From: RBG-16-66-20 sp040752005
GTDB lineage: Bacteria > Pseudomonadota > Gammaproteobacteria > Burkholderiales > SG8-39
NCBI GenBank assembly: GCA_040752005.1
Contig: JBFMFX010000009.1
Location: forward strand, 65,893 to 129,892
Length of the DNA stretch: 64,000 nucleotides
Reading direction: 5' to 3'
The notes beneath the pieces were generated by a model. It searched no databases, was not told the DNA's origin, and was given only the letters and a program-made list of their open reading frames with translations. This document shows, piece by piece, positions 7,481 to 14,601 of this stretch (positions are counted from its first letter, which is position 1; each line of letters begins with the position of its first letter). A program made the translations under genes and the position numbers.

Positions 7481-8932
7481 ATGTCCCGGTTTGCCGAGCA
7501 GTCGCCCGCGCCGCGCCGCCGCAGGGCGGCCATTCGTGTGCTGGTGATCGCGGAGGGTGCCGTACAGCCCGCGCCGATCGGGCTTTCGCTCGGTCGGTGC
7601 GACGACGCGCGCCTCGAGGTGAGCCGCCTACGCGCGCTTGCGCCCGCCGCCGGCGCGGCGCGGCGCAGGCCGCCGGATGCGATCGTCCTTGAGCTCTCCG
7701 GGACGGCCGGCCTCGAGCGCGTTCGCCGCGTCGCGCTCGCGTATCCGGACGTTCCGCTGATCGTCCTCGCGCCGCGCGGCGCGCCGGCGCTCGCCGCCCG
7801 GGCGATCCGCCACGGCGCGCAGGACTGCCTGCCGAGGCGCGAAGCCGACGGCGAGCGCCTCGCGTGCGCGATCCGCATGGCGATCGAGCGCAAGCGCGCC
7901 GAGGCGCAACTGCTGCGGCGCGCGCACTTCGATTCGCTCACCGGGCTGGCGAACCGCGCGCTGTTCGCCGACCGGCTCGCGCACGCGCTCGCGCGCGCGC
8001 GGCGCCGCGGCGAGCGTGTCGGGCTGCTCTATCTGGATCTCGACGGGTTCAAGGCGATCAACGACGCGCGCGGGCACGCGGCGGGCGACGCGGCCCTGCG
8101 CCAGGTGGCGGCGCGCCTGCGCGCCGCGGTGCGCGAGAGCGAGACCGCCGCGCGTTTCGGCGGCGACGAGTTCACGGTGCTGATCGAACTGCTTCGCGAC
8201 CCGGCGGATGCCGTCGCCGTCGCCGCGCGCATCGCCGCCGCGCTGCGCCGCCCGCTCGAGGTCGAGGGGCAGGAGGTGCGCCTGACGGCGAGCATCGGCA
8301 TCGCGATCTTTCCGGACGATGGCACCGATCCGCAGACGCTGCTGCGCAGCGCCGACCGGGCGATGTTCCGTGTGAAGCGCTCGGGCGGCGGCCATGCGCG
8401 GTTCGCGAGCGAGCGCCGCACCGGCGGGAAAGCGCGCCGGCGAGGTGAGCCCGCGCCGGCCCCGCAGGATGCGGCGGGCGCCGCGGCCGCGCCGCTGCTC
8501 GACTTTGGCCAGGCGGCCGAGCGCGCAAGGCGCGGCCAGGGCGCGGCGTTCGCGTTCTGCCCGATCGCCGGCGCGCCGGCGCCGCGCCGCGACGCCGCGT
8601 GCGCCGGAGCGAACCTGTTCGTGGTCGCCGATGGCGCCGGCGGCGCGCGGCGATCGCGCGCGGATGCAGGCTACCGCGTCATTTACGTCGGCGGCCGGTT
8701 CGGCACCGCCTCGCTCGTTCGCATGACCTTCGCACCCGGGGCGGTGCCGCGCGAGGCGCGCGAGGCGCGCTACCGCCCGCTGGCGCAGTTCGACGAATCG
8801 CTGCTGCGCGGCGACCTGCACCGCATTCACGCCGCGCTCGCGCTGCGCGCGCTGACGCCGGCGCCGCCTGCGGCGGCCGGTACGGCGTCAAACCCGAACG
8901 GCGCGGTGCGCGCGCGCCCCGCCGCGGGCTAG
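7481..8932 (+). CDS. GGDEF diguanylate cyclase with receiver-like N-terminus
   Basis: 483 residues from the ATG at 7481. The first 130 residues look like a divergent response-regulator receiver (VLVIAEG, PDAIVLEL, PLIVLAPRG). The GGDEF domain (about 145-310) starts at HFDSLTGLANRALF and has the intact active-site motif RFGGDEF, so it should make cyclic di-GMP from GTP. The product-inhibition site has the spacing of an I-site but reads RESE, with Glu in place of the usual Asp, so feedback may be altered. The last 170 residues are Ala/Arg-rich with a conserved-looking core (FRY-like FGTASLVRMTFAPGAVP) that I do not recognise. No EAL domain is present. Its stop shares the palindromic CTAG with the convergent gene. 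Confidence 0.85.
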   Translation: MSRFAEQSPAPRRRRAAIRVLVIAEGAVQPAPIGLSLGRCDDARLEVSRLRALAPAAGAARRRPPDAIVLELSGTAGLERVRRVALAYPDVPLIVLAPRGAPALAARAIRHGAQDCLPRREADGERLACAIRMAIERKRAEAQLLRRAHFDSLTGLANRALFADRLAHALARARRRGERVGLLYLDLDGFKAINDARGHAAGDAALRQVAARLRAAVRESETAARFGGDEFTVLIELLRDPADAVAVAARIAAALRRPLEVEGQEVRLTASIGIAIFPDDGTDPQTLLRSADRAMFRVKRSGGGHARFASERRTGGKARRRGEPAPAPQDAAGAAAAPLLDFGQAAERARRGQGAAFAFCPIAGAPAPRRDAACAGANLFVVADGAGGARRSRADAGYRVIYVGGRFGTASLVRMTFAPGAVPREAREARYRPLAQFDESLLRGDLHRIHAALALRALTPAPPAAAGTASNPNGAVRARPAAG

Positions 8933-10287
8933 AACGGCAGCGGCGCTTCCGGCTTCATCGGCTGCAGCACCGCGCGGAACTCCTCCTGGATGCGGCGCAG
9001 AGCCTGCGGCGTGTCGCCCTCGAAGCGCAGCACGATCACCGGCGTGGTGTTGGAGGCGCGCGCCAGGCCGAAGCCGTCGGCGTATTCGGCGCGCACGCCG
9101 TCAATGGTGAGGATCCGCTCGGCACTGCGGAACGGCTTCGTTTCCTGCAGGCGCGCGATCAGCGCATGCGGCTCGCCCTCGGCGAGCTTCCAGTTGAGTT
9201 CCGGCGTCGAGGGCGCATCGGGTAGCGCCTCGAGCGCCGCGCCCGGATCGGCCTCGCGCGAGACGATTTCCAGCAACCGGGCGCCGGCGTACAGCGCATC
9301 GTCGAACCCGTACCAGCGCTCCTTGAAGAAGATGTGGCCCGACATCTCGCCCGCGAGCGGCGCGCCGCTCTCGGCGAGCTTCGCCTTGATGAGCGAGTGC
9401 CCGGTCTTCCAGATGACGGGACGGCCGCCATGGCGCTCGATCCAGCGCGCGAGCAGCCGCGTGCACTTGACGTCGTAGATGATCTCGGCGCCGGGATTGC
9501 GCGCAAGCACGTCCTTTGCAAAGAGCATGAGCTGGCGGTCCGGATAGATGACCGCGCCCGAGGGCGTCACCACGCCCAGCCGGTCGCCGTCGCCGTCGAA
9601 GGCGAGGCCGAGCGCCGCGCGCTCGCGCTTCACCGCGGCGATCACGTCGGCGAGATTCTCTGGCTTGGAGGGATCCGGATGGTGGTTCGGAAAGCGCCCG
9701 TTCACCTCGGTGTAGAGCTCGATCACCTCGCAGCCCAGGCGCCGGTAAAGGCGCGGCGCGATCGCGCCGGTGACGCCATTGCCGCAGTCCACCGCGATCC
9801 TGAGCGGCCGCGCGAGCTTCACGTCGCCGGCGATACGCTCGACGTACGCCTCGCGGATGTCGGCGCTCGTGCGCCGCCCTGAGCCGCTGGCGAAGCTTCC
9901 GGACTCGATGCGCCGGCGCAGTTCCTGGATTTCGTCTCCCGCGAGGGTTTTGCCCTCGACCATCATCTTGATGCCGTTGTATTCGGGCGGGTTGTGGCTG
10001 CCGGTGACCGCAAGCGCGCTGCCGCAGCCGAGGTGGTGCGCCGCGAACCAGGCAAGCGGTGTCGGCACCATGCCGAGGTCGGTCGCGTCCGCGCCGGAGG
10101 CGAGGAGACCCTCGATGAGCGCCGCTGCGAGAGCGGGACTGGTGAGTCGCCCGTCGCGGCCAACCGCGAACGCGAGCCCGGGCCGGCCGAGCGCGCGGCC
10201 GATCGCGTGCATCACCTCGTCGCTGAGCGAGCGGCCCGCGATGCCGCGGATGTCGTAGGCGCGGAAGATTTCTGCAGGAACGTTCAT
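8929..10287 (-). CDS. algC: Phosphomannomutase/phosphoglucomutase
   Basis: Interconverts hexose 6- and 1-phosphates for LPS core, exopolysaccharide and GDP-mannose synthesis. The 452-residue protein has the alpha-D-phosphohexomutase layout: AYDIRG near the N-terminus, phosphoserine loop VTGSHNPPEYNG (Ser97), Mg-binding DGDGD, sugar-specificity loop GEMSGH and a phosphate-binding C-terminal domain (SNTTP). The ATG at 10287 overlaps the upstream hydrolase stop (ATGA), so the two genes are coupled. The CTAG at 8929-8932 provides the TAG stop on both strands, with the GGDEF gene arriving convergently. The exact substrate (mannose or glucose) cannot be assigned from sequence. Confidence 0.93.
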   Translation of the reverse strand: MNVPAEIFRAYDIRGIAGRSLSDEVMHAIGRALGRPGLAFAVGRDGRLTSPALAAALIEGLLASGADATDLGMVPTPLAWFAAHHLGCGSALAVTGSHNPPEYNGIKMMVEGKTLAGDEIQELRRRIESGSFASGSGRRTSADIREAYVERIAGDVKLARPLRIAVDCGNGVTGAIAPRLYRRLGCEVIELYTEVNGRFPNHHPDPSKPENLADVIAAVKRERAALGLAFDGDGDRLGVVTPSGAVIYPDRQLMLFAKDVLARNPGAEIIYDVKCTRLLARWIERHGGRPVIWKTGHSLIKAKLAESGAPLAGEMSGHIFFKERWYGFDDALYAGARLLEIVSREADPGAALEALPDAPSTPELNWKLAEGEPHALIARLQETKPFRSAERILTIDGVRAEYADGFGLARASNTTPVIVLRFEGDTPQALRRIQEEFRAVLQPMKPEAPLPF

Positions 10288-11237
10288 CGTTGCTCGAGGA
10301 AGTGAAGGATTCGGCGCACGAGCCAATCGCCGCGATCCGGAAAGCCGGCATGGCCGCCGGTCGCGGGGAATTCGAGCGTCAGGAAAGCATTATCGCGCGC
10401 CGAAGCCGCGGCCGCATCCAGCGCCTGTGCCGGAAGAAAAGGATCGTTGCGGGCGTTGAGCACCAGCGTCGGTACCGCGATGGCCGCAAGCCACGGGCCG
10501 CAGGAGGCGCGTGCCCAGTAGTCCTCGGCGTCGCGAAAACCGTGCAGCGGCGCGGTCACCGTGTCGTCGAAGGCGCGAAACGTCTTCGCCGCGCGCACGC
10601 GCGCCGGATCGTACAGGCCGGGGTGGCGGCGGAGCTTCTCGAGCGCCTTGCGCCGCAGCGTCCAGAGGAAATGCCGCGCGTACACCTCGCGGTTGAAGCC
10701 GCGATCGAGCGCATTTGCCGAGGCGGCGAGATCGAGCGGCGCCGACACCGCCACCGCGCGGCGCACGAGCTTCGCCGCGCGCGGCCCCGACTCGCCGAGC
10801 CATTTGAGGAGGACGTTGCCGCCGAGCGAGACGCCCGCTGCGTAAAGCCGCCGACCGGTGTTCGCGAAGCGCTCGATCATCCAGGCGGTTTCGGCGCTGT
10901 CGCCGGAATGGTAGGCGCGCGGCAGGCGGTTCAATTCGCCCGAGCAGCCGCGGAAATGCGGCAGCGCGACGCGCCAGCCTTGCCGCGTCGCGCGCGCGGC
11001 GAGTGCGCGCGCGTAGTGGCTCGCCGAGCCGCCCTCCAGGCCGTGAAAGAGCACGAGCAGCCGCGGCGCGTGCGGGGCGCCCGCCCAGTCCACGTCCACG
11101 AAATCGCCGTCGGGCGTGTCCCAGCGCTCGCGCGTCCAGGCGACGCGCGGCCGGCGCACGAGCACCGGAACGATCGTCTGCAGATGCCCGCCCGGCAGCC
11201 ACCAGGGCGCGCAATACGGCCCGGGATGCGCTTTCAA
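10284..11237 (-). CDS. yheT: YheT-family alpha/beta hydrolase
   Basis: About 317 residues. The family opening PWWLPGGHLQTI is near the N-terminus, followed by the oxyanion region LFHGLEGG, nucleophile elbow GVSLGGN, an Asp in NARNDPF and a His in GGHAGF, giving a complete Ser-Asp-His triad. YheT proteins are putative esterases of unknown physiological substrate. The start is placed at a TTG (11237) overlapping the upstream stop as TTGA, which leaves about ten residues before the conserved block. An ATG at 11327 is in frame but would overlap the upstream gene by 94 bases and add an Arg-rich leader. It sits between the SnoaL-like and phosphohexomutase genes in one tight operon. Confidence 0.85.
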   Translation of the reverse strand: MKAHPGPYCAPWWLPGGHLQTIVPVLVRRPRVAWTRERWDTPDGDFVDVDWAGAPHAPRLLVLFHGLEGGSASHYARALAARATRQGWRVALPHFRGCSGELNRLPRAYHSGDSAETAWMIERFANTGRRLYAAGVSLGGNVLLKWLGESGPRAAKLVRRAVAVSAPLDLAASANALDRGFNREVYARHFLWTLRRKALEKLRRHPGLYDPARVRAAKTFRAFDDTVTAPLHGFRDAEDYWARASCGPWLAAIAVPTLVLNARNDPFLPAQALDAAAASARDNAFLTLEFPATGGHAGFPDRGDWLVRRILHFLEQR

Positions 11238-11674
11238 TGAAGGAGCTTGGGCCCCGGCGGAGCGGGGGGGCGTTCGGCCGGCACCGCGGCGGGTGCGGGC
11301 GAGGCGTGGTGCACGATCATTCGCCATCCGGTCGCGGTGCGGAGGTACACGTTCGTCGCCACCACCGGCGGCTGCGGCCTGGATTCGCCGGGCACCGTGA
11401 TCGTCTCGTGCACGCTGTGCACCGCGAGCATCGCATTGGCGATCGTCACGCGCTGCACCGCGCGGATGCGCATGCCGGGGCCGGCGGCGAAAATCGCGCG
11501 CCAGCTACCGCGCACCTGCTCGGCACCGGCAAGGCGCGGCCCGCCCGGATGCACGCAGACGATCTCCTCGTCCTCCGCCCAGACGGCCATCATCGCTTCC
11601 AGGTCGGCGGCCTCGATCGCCTCGTAGAAGGCGTTTTCCGCATCCTGCGCCGTCGGAAAAAACTTCCCCGCCAT
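11234..11674 (-). CDS. SnoaL/DUF4440-like NTF2-fold protein
   Basis: 146 residues with the NTF2-like cone fold pattern seen in DUF4440/YybH proteins: a first helix DAENAFYEAIEAADLEAMMAVW, the conserved EEIVCVHPGGPRLAG, and the late strands VYLRTATGWRMIVHHAS. Such proteins bind small ligands or act as stress-related accessory factors; no catalytic role can be assigned. The C-terminal tail is Pro-rich. It leads a small minus-strand operon with yheT and the phosphohexomutase. Upstream lies a repeated palindromic element rather than a typical spacer. Confidence 0.8.
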   Translation of the reverse strand: MAGKFFPTAQDAENAFYEAIEAADLEAMMAVWAEDEEIVCVHPGGPRLAGAEQVRGSWRAIFAAGPGMRIRAVQRVTIANAMLAVHSVHETITVPGESRPQPPVVATNVYLRTATGWRMIVHHASPAPAAVPAERPPAPPGPKLLH

Positions 11675-11683
11675 CCAGAATCA

Positions 11684-11761
11684 GGGTCAGACCCCGTTTT
11701 TTCTCCCGTACCGCTATTGTTGCCGAAAATCAGGTCAGACCCGGGCCTGACCCTGATTTTC
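11684..11761. repeat. REP-like palindromic repeat cluster
   Basis: Three copies of one core occur within 80 bases. AATCAGGGTCAGACCCC starts near 11684, a variant AAATCAGGTCAGACCCGGG near 11728, and an inverted copy CCTGACCCTGATTTTC near 11745. The first and third can pair over twelve bases. Similar AATCAGGGTCAGACCCC-type palindromes recur in betaproteobacterial intergenic regions. The cluster runs into the 3' end of waaF and supplies its last codons. Confidence 0.6.
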
Positions 11762-12733
11762 GAGCTCGGCGAGGACGCGCTCGACGGAGATCTCGCGCAG
11801 GCAGCGCAGGTGCCCCAGGGGGCAGACGCGCGCAAAGCACGGGCTGCATTCGAGCCGCAGCCAGAGCACGCGGGCGTTGTCCGACCGGGGCGGGGTGTGC
11901 TCCGGGCTGGAGGAGCCGAAGATCGCCACCAGCGGCCGGCCGAACGCCGCCGCGACGTGCATGAGTCCGGAATCGTTCGCCACCACGAAGCGCGCGCCGG
12001 CGATCAGGTCCATCGCCTCGTCGAGCGTGGTCCTTCCCGCCAGATTGAGGCCGGCGATGCCGGCGCAGGCATCGGCGTCCCTTGCCGAGCCGAGCAGCAC
12101 CGCCGGAACCGGAAGGCGCGGGGCGAGCTCGGCGAAATACGGCCAGCGCTTGGCCGGCCCGTATTCGGCACCGGGGCAGAGCACGCAGTAATCGCCCGCA
12201 ATGCCGAAGCGCCTCGCCGCGCGCGCCATGCCCGCCGGCTCGGCACGCAGCCTGGGCAGCGGCAGCGGCTCCGCGGCCGCAGCACCCGCCGCATCGGCGA
12301 GCGCCGCATAGTGCTCGGCCATCGGCGCACCGCGCGCCCGGTATCGGCGGTTGAGAAGCCCGTAGCGCGCCTCGCCGGTGTAGCCCGCGCGCACGGGGAT
12401 CGCCGCGAAGAACGGCACCAGCGCCGACTTCCACGAGTTGGGCAGCACGAGCGCCAGATCGTAGCCCCGCGCGCGCAGGGCGCGCCCGAGGCGCCAGCGC
12501 TCGGCGAGCTGGAGCGCGCCGTGGCGGAAATCCGCCTCGATTACCTCGTCCAGCTCGGGCATGCGCCGCAGCACCGGCGCTACCCATGGCGGGCCGAGCG
12601 CCTCCAGCCGCGCCTGCGGGTGCCTTGCGCGCACTCGCGCAAGCAGCGGCTGCGCCATCAGCGCGTCGCCGATCCAGTTCGGCGCGACGACGAGAATGCG
12701 GCGCAGGCCGGCGACCCCCGGCGGCGGTCTCAG
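11735..12733 (-). CDS. waaF: LPS heptosyltransferase II
   Basis: Inner-membrane-associated enzyme adding the second heptose of the LPS inner core (GT9 family). The opening RILVVAPNWIGDALMAQPLL is the WaaF hallmark. GAEYGPAKRWP and the sugar-nucleotide motif NDSGLMHVAAAFGRPLVAIFGSSSPEHTPP (split here as NDSGLMH, GRPLVAIFG and SPEHTPP) follow. It lies in the common betaproteobacterial arrangement ilvE, CHCC zinc finger, waaF. The start is uncertain. No ATG fits: a CTG at 12733 overlaps the zinc-finger stop as CTGA, and a GTG at 12790 would overlap that gene by 61 bases. The C-terminal residues ENQGQARV come from the REP-like repeat, so the tail has been rewritten by that element. Confidence 0.9.
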   Translation of the reverse strand: MRPPPGVAGLRRILVVAPNWIGDALMAQPLLARVRARHPQARLEALGPPWVAPVLRRMPELDEVIEADFRHGALQLAERWRLGRALRARGYDLALVLPNSWKSALVPFFAAIPVRAGYTGEARYGLLNRRYRARGAPMAEHYAALADAAGAAAAEPLPLPRLRAEPAGMARAARRFGIAGDYCVLCPGAEYGPAKRWPYFAELAPRLPVPAVLLGSARDADACAGIAGLNLAGRTTLDEAMDLIAGARFVVANDSGLMHVAAAFGRPLVAIFGSSSPEHTPPRSDNARVLWLRLECSPCFARVCPLGHLRCLREISVERVLAELENQGQARV

Positions 12734-12936
12734 TGCCCGCTCTTCGGCGGCTCGCCCTTCAGGACGTACTTGGTGCCGCAGTAGGGGCACATCGCCACAC
12801 CGTGCTTCGCGACGTTGAGAAAGACGCGCGGGTGCAGCGCCCACAGCGGCGCGCCCGGCCGCGGGCAGTGCAGCGGCAGATCGTTCGCGGTGACCTCGAC
12901 GACGCGCGTGCCGCCGCGTTCCTCGACGTCGCTCAT
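12730..12936 (-). CDS. Small CHCC-type zinc-finger protein
   Basis: 68 residues with the zf-CHCC pattern: Cys24 in LHCPRPG, a histidine in LHPRVFL, and the pair CPYC at 50-53 followed by GTKYVLKG. This family includes the mitochondrial complex I subunit NDUFS6. The bacterial stand-alone members are small Zn proteins of unclear function, typically found between ilvE and waaF as here. The ATG overlaps the ilvE stop (ATGA) and the stop abuts waaF, so all three are one transcription unit. Confidence 0.88.
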   Translation of the reverse strand: MSDVEERGGTRVVEVTANDLPLHCPRPGAPLWALHPRVFLNVAKHGVAMCPYCGTKYVLKGEPPKSGH

Positions 12937-13907
12937 CGCCTGCGCTTTCCCATCGGCACCGGCGTGAGCCAGTGCCGGTGCTTGCGGTCCTTGCCGGTGA
13001 CCACGTCGAAGAACGCCTTCTGCAGCGCCTTGGTCACCGGACCGGCGCGCCCGGCGCCGATGCGCCGGCCGTCGAGCTCCCGGATCGGGGTGACTTCCGC
13101 CGCGGTGCCGGTGAAGAAGCACTCGTCGGCGATGTAGATGTCGTCGCGCGTCAGGCGCTTGGACTTCACCGTGTAGCCGAGCCCCTCGGCGAGCTCGATC
13201 ACCGTGGAGCGCGTGATTCCGGTGAGCGCGGAGGTGAGTTCCGGCTCGTAGATCACGCCGTCCTTGACGATGAAGAGGTTCTCGCCGGCGCCCTCGGCGA
13301 CGAAGCCCTCGACATCGAGCAGCAACCCCTCGTCGTAGCCGTGCAGGGTCGCCTCCAGCGTCGCGAGCACCGAGTTGGGATAGGTGCCCGACATCTTCGC
13401 GCGCGGCATCGTGACGTTGACGTGGTGCCGCGCCCAGGACGAAGTCTTGACGCGGATGCCCTTGGAAAGCGCCTCCGGACCGAGATACGCGCCCCACGGC
13501 CAGGCCGCGATCGCCACGTGCACGCGCGCCCCGACCGGCGAGACGCCCATCTTCTCCGAGCCGTAGAACGCGATCGGCCGGATGTAGCAGGCCTCGTGGC
13601 CGTTGGCGCGCACCGTCTCGATCTGCGCCTCGATCAGCTTTTCGCGCGTGTACGGGATCTCCATCAGGTAGATGTGCGCGGAGTTGAACAGGCGCTCGGT
13701 GTGCTCCTTGAGGCGGAAGATCGCGGTGCCCTGCGCGGTCTTGTAGGCGCGCAGCCCCTCGAACACCGCCAGGCCGTAGTGCAGCGAATGGGTGAGCACG
13801 TGCGTGGTCGCCTCGCGCCACGGCACCAGCCTGCCGTCGTACCAGATCCAGCCGTCGCGGTCGGCCATCGAGAGCGGCGCCTGTGCCGCCGCCTTTGCCC
13901 TTGCCAT
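12933..13907 (-). CDS. ilvE: Branched-chain amino-acid aminotransferase
   Basis: PLP enzyme for the last step of leucine, isoleucine and valine synthesis and the first step of their breakdown. 324 residues of fold-type IV: GLAVFEGLRAY near residue 45-55, FRLKEHTERLFNSA, and the PLP lysine Lys171 in RAKMSGTYPNS, followed by EGAGENLFIVKDG and the phosphate-binding GITRSTVIELA. The ATG at 13907 is clear and about 70 bases separate it from the divergent ArsR gene. It leads the ilvE / zinc finger / waaF operon. Confidence 0.95.
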   Translation of the reverse strand: MARAKAAAQAPLSMADRDGWIWYDGRLVPWREATTHVLTHSLHYGLAVFEGLRAYKTAQGTAIFRLKEHTERLFNSAHIYLMEIPYTREKLIEAQIETVRANGHEACYIRPIAFYGSEKMGVSPVGARVHVAIAAWPWGAYLGPEALSKGIRVKTSSWARHHVNVTMPRAKMSGTYPNSVLATLEATLHGYDEGLLLDVEGFVAEGAGENLFIVKDGVIYEPELTSALTGITRSTVIELAEGLGYTVKSKRLTRDDIYIADECFFTGTAAEVTPIRELDGRRIGAGRAGPVTKALQKAFFDVVTGKDRKHRHWLTPVPMGKRRR

Positions 13908-13972
13908 GAGGATTCGTCTCCCTGAAAGCGAAGCCCCATTCTAACCACGCCGGCGCCGGATGCGCCATACTA

Positions 13973-13988
13973 TTAACATGAGCGTTAA
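13973..13988. promoter_or_regulatory. TTAAC-N6-GTTAA inverted repeat over the ArsR start
   Basis: TTAAC at 13973-13977 and GTTAA at 13984-13988 flank and overlap the ArsR start codon (ATG at 13978). Such an A+T-rich dyad in a G+C-rich genome, at the translation start of an ArsR regulator, is a plausible autorepression site. This is inference from position and symmetry only. Confidence 0.4.
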
Positions 13989-14298
13989 CAATCCGGATCG
14001 CGTGTTCGCCGCGCTCGCCTCGGCGCCGCGCCGGCGCATGCTCGCCTCGCTCGCGCAGAGCGCGCTCTCGACCACCGAGCTCGCCGCGCGCTTCGGCCTG
14101 ACCGCGCCGGCGGTCTCGCGCCACCTCGCGGTGCTCGCGAACGCGGGGCTGGTCGCCGCCTCGCGCCAGGGGCAGCGCGTGCTGTATCGCCTCAAGCGCG
14201 AGGCGCTCCTCGAGGCGCTGGCGCGCTTCGCCTCGGAAGTGGACGGGCCGCTGCGGCGCGAGCCGCCGCTCGCGCGTCCGCCGCGCGAGGCGATCTGA
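13978..14298 (+). CDS. ArsR-family winged-helix regulator
   Basis: 106 residues from the ATG at 13978; an upstream GTG/ATG-type extension adds six residues and breaks the dyad. The winged helix covers most of the protein: DRVFAALASAPRRRMLASLA, STTELAARFGLTAPAVSRHLAVL as recognition helix, and the wing RQGQRVLYRL. No metal-binding ELCVCDL-type cysteine motif is present, so it is not a classic metal sensor and belongs with the SdpR/YceK-like ArsR subgroup that pairs with membrane proteins or SRPBCC proteins. A small membrane gene follows nine bases later and is probably its partner. Confidence 0.87.
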   Translation: MSVNNPDRVFAALASAPRRRMLASLAQSALSTTELAARFGLTAPAVSRHLAVLANAGLVAASRQGQRVLYRLKREALLEALARFASEVDGPLRREPPLARPPREAI

Positions 14299-14307
14299 AG
14301 CGCTGCG

Positions 14308-14601
14308 ATGGGCCCGGCGGAGACTTTCCTCGCCACCTTCGCGCTGGTGGGCGTCGCGCTCGGCGCGGCGGGCGGCGCGGCCTCGGCGCTCGCGGGTTTG
14401 AGCCCGGCGAAGTGCTTTGCCGCCGCGCTCGGCCTGCATGTCGGCGCGCTCGCGCTGCCGGATCTCTCGCAGGTGCTCGGGCCCGGCGACATCGTCGCCG
14501 CGATCGTGATCGGACCGCTGCTGGTCTTCGTTCCGCCGGCGGCGGGGTTCATCGGCGCGCGCCGGATCCTTGCGGCGCCGCCGAACCCGCCCGAGTCCTA
14601 A
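14308..14601 (+). CDS. Small membrane protein downstream of ArsR regulator
   Basis: 97 residues with three likely membrane segments: about 8-30 (ATFALVGVALGAAGGAASALAG), 35-52, and 60-80 (IVAAIVIGPLLVFVPPAAG). I do not recognise the family. Gene order and the nine-base gap suggest co-transcription with the ArsR gene and possible signalling or transport linked to it. Its TAA overlaps the convergent glnE TAG by four bases (14598-14601). Confidence 0.65.
   Translation: MGPAETFLATFALVGVALGAAGGAASALAGLSPAKCFAAALGLHVGALALPDLSQVLGPGDIVAAIVIGPLLVFVPPAAGFIGARRILAAPPNPPES

Noticed and set aside
11690..11703. Intrinsic terminator at GGGTCAGACCCC followed by T6
   Set aside because: The local stem is only five bases with a one-base loop. 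The element is better explained as part of the repeated REP-like cluster.
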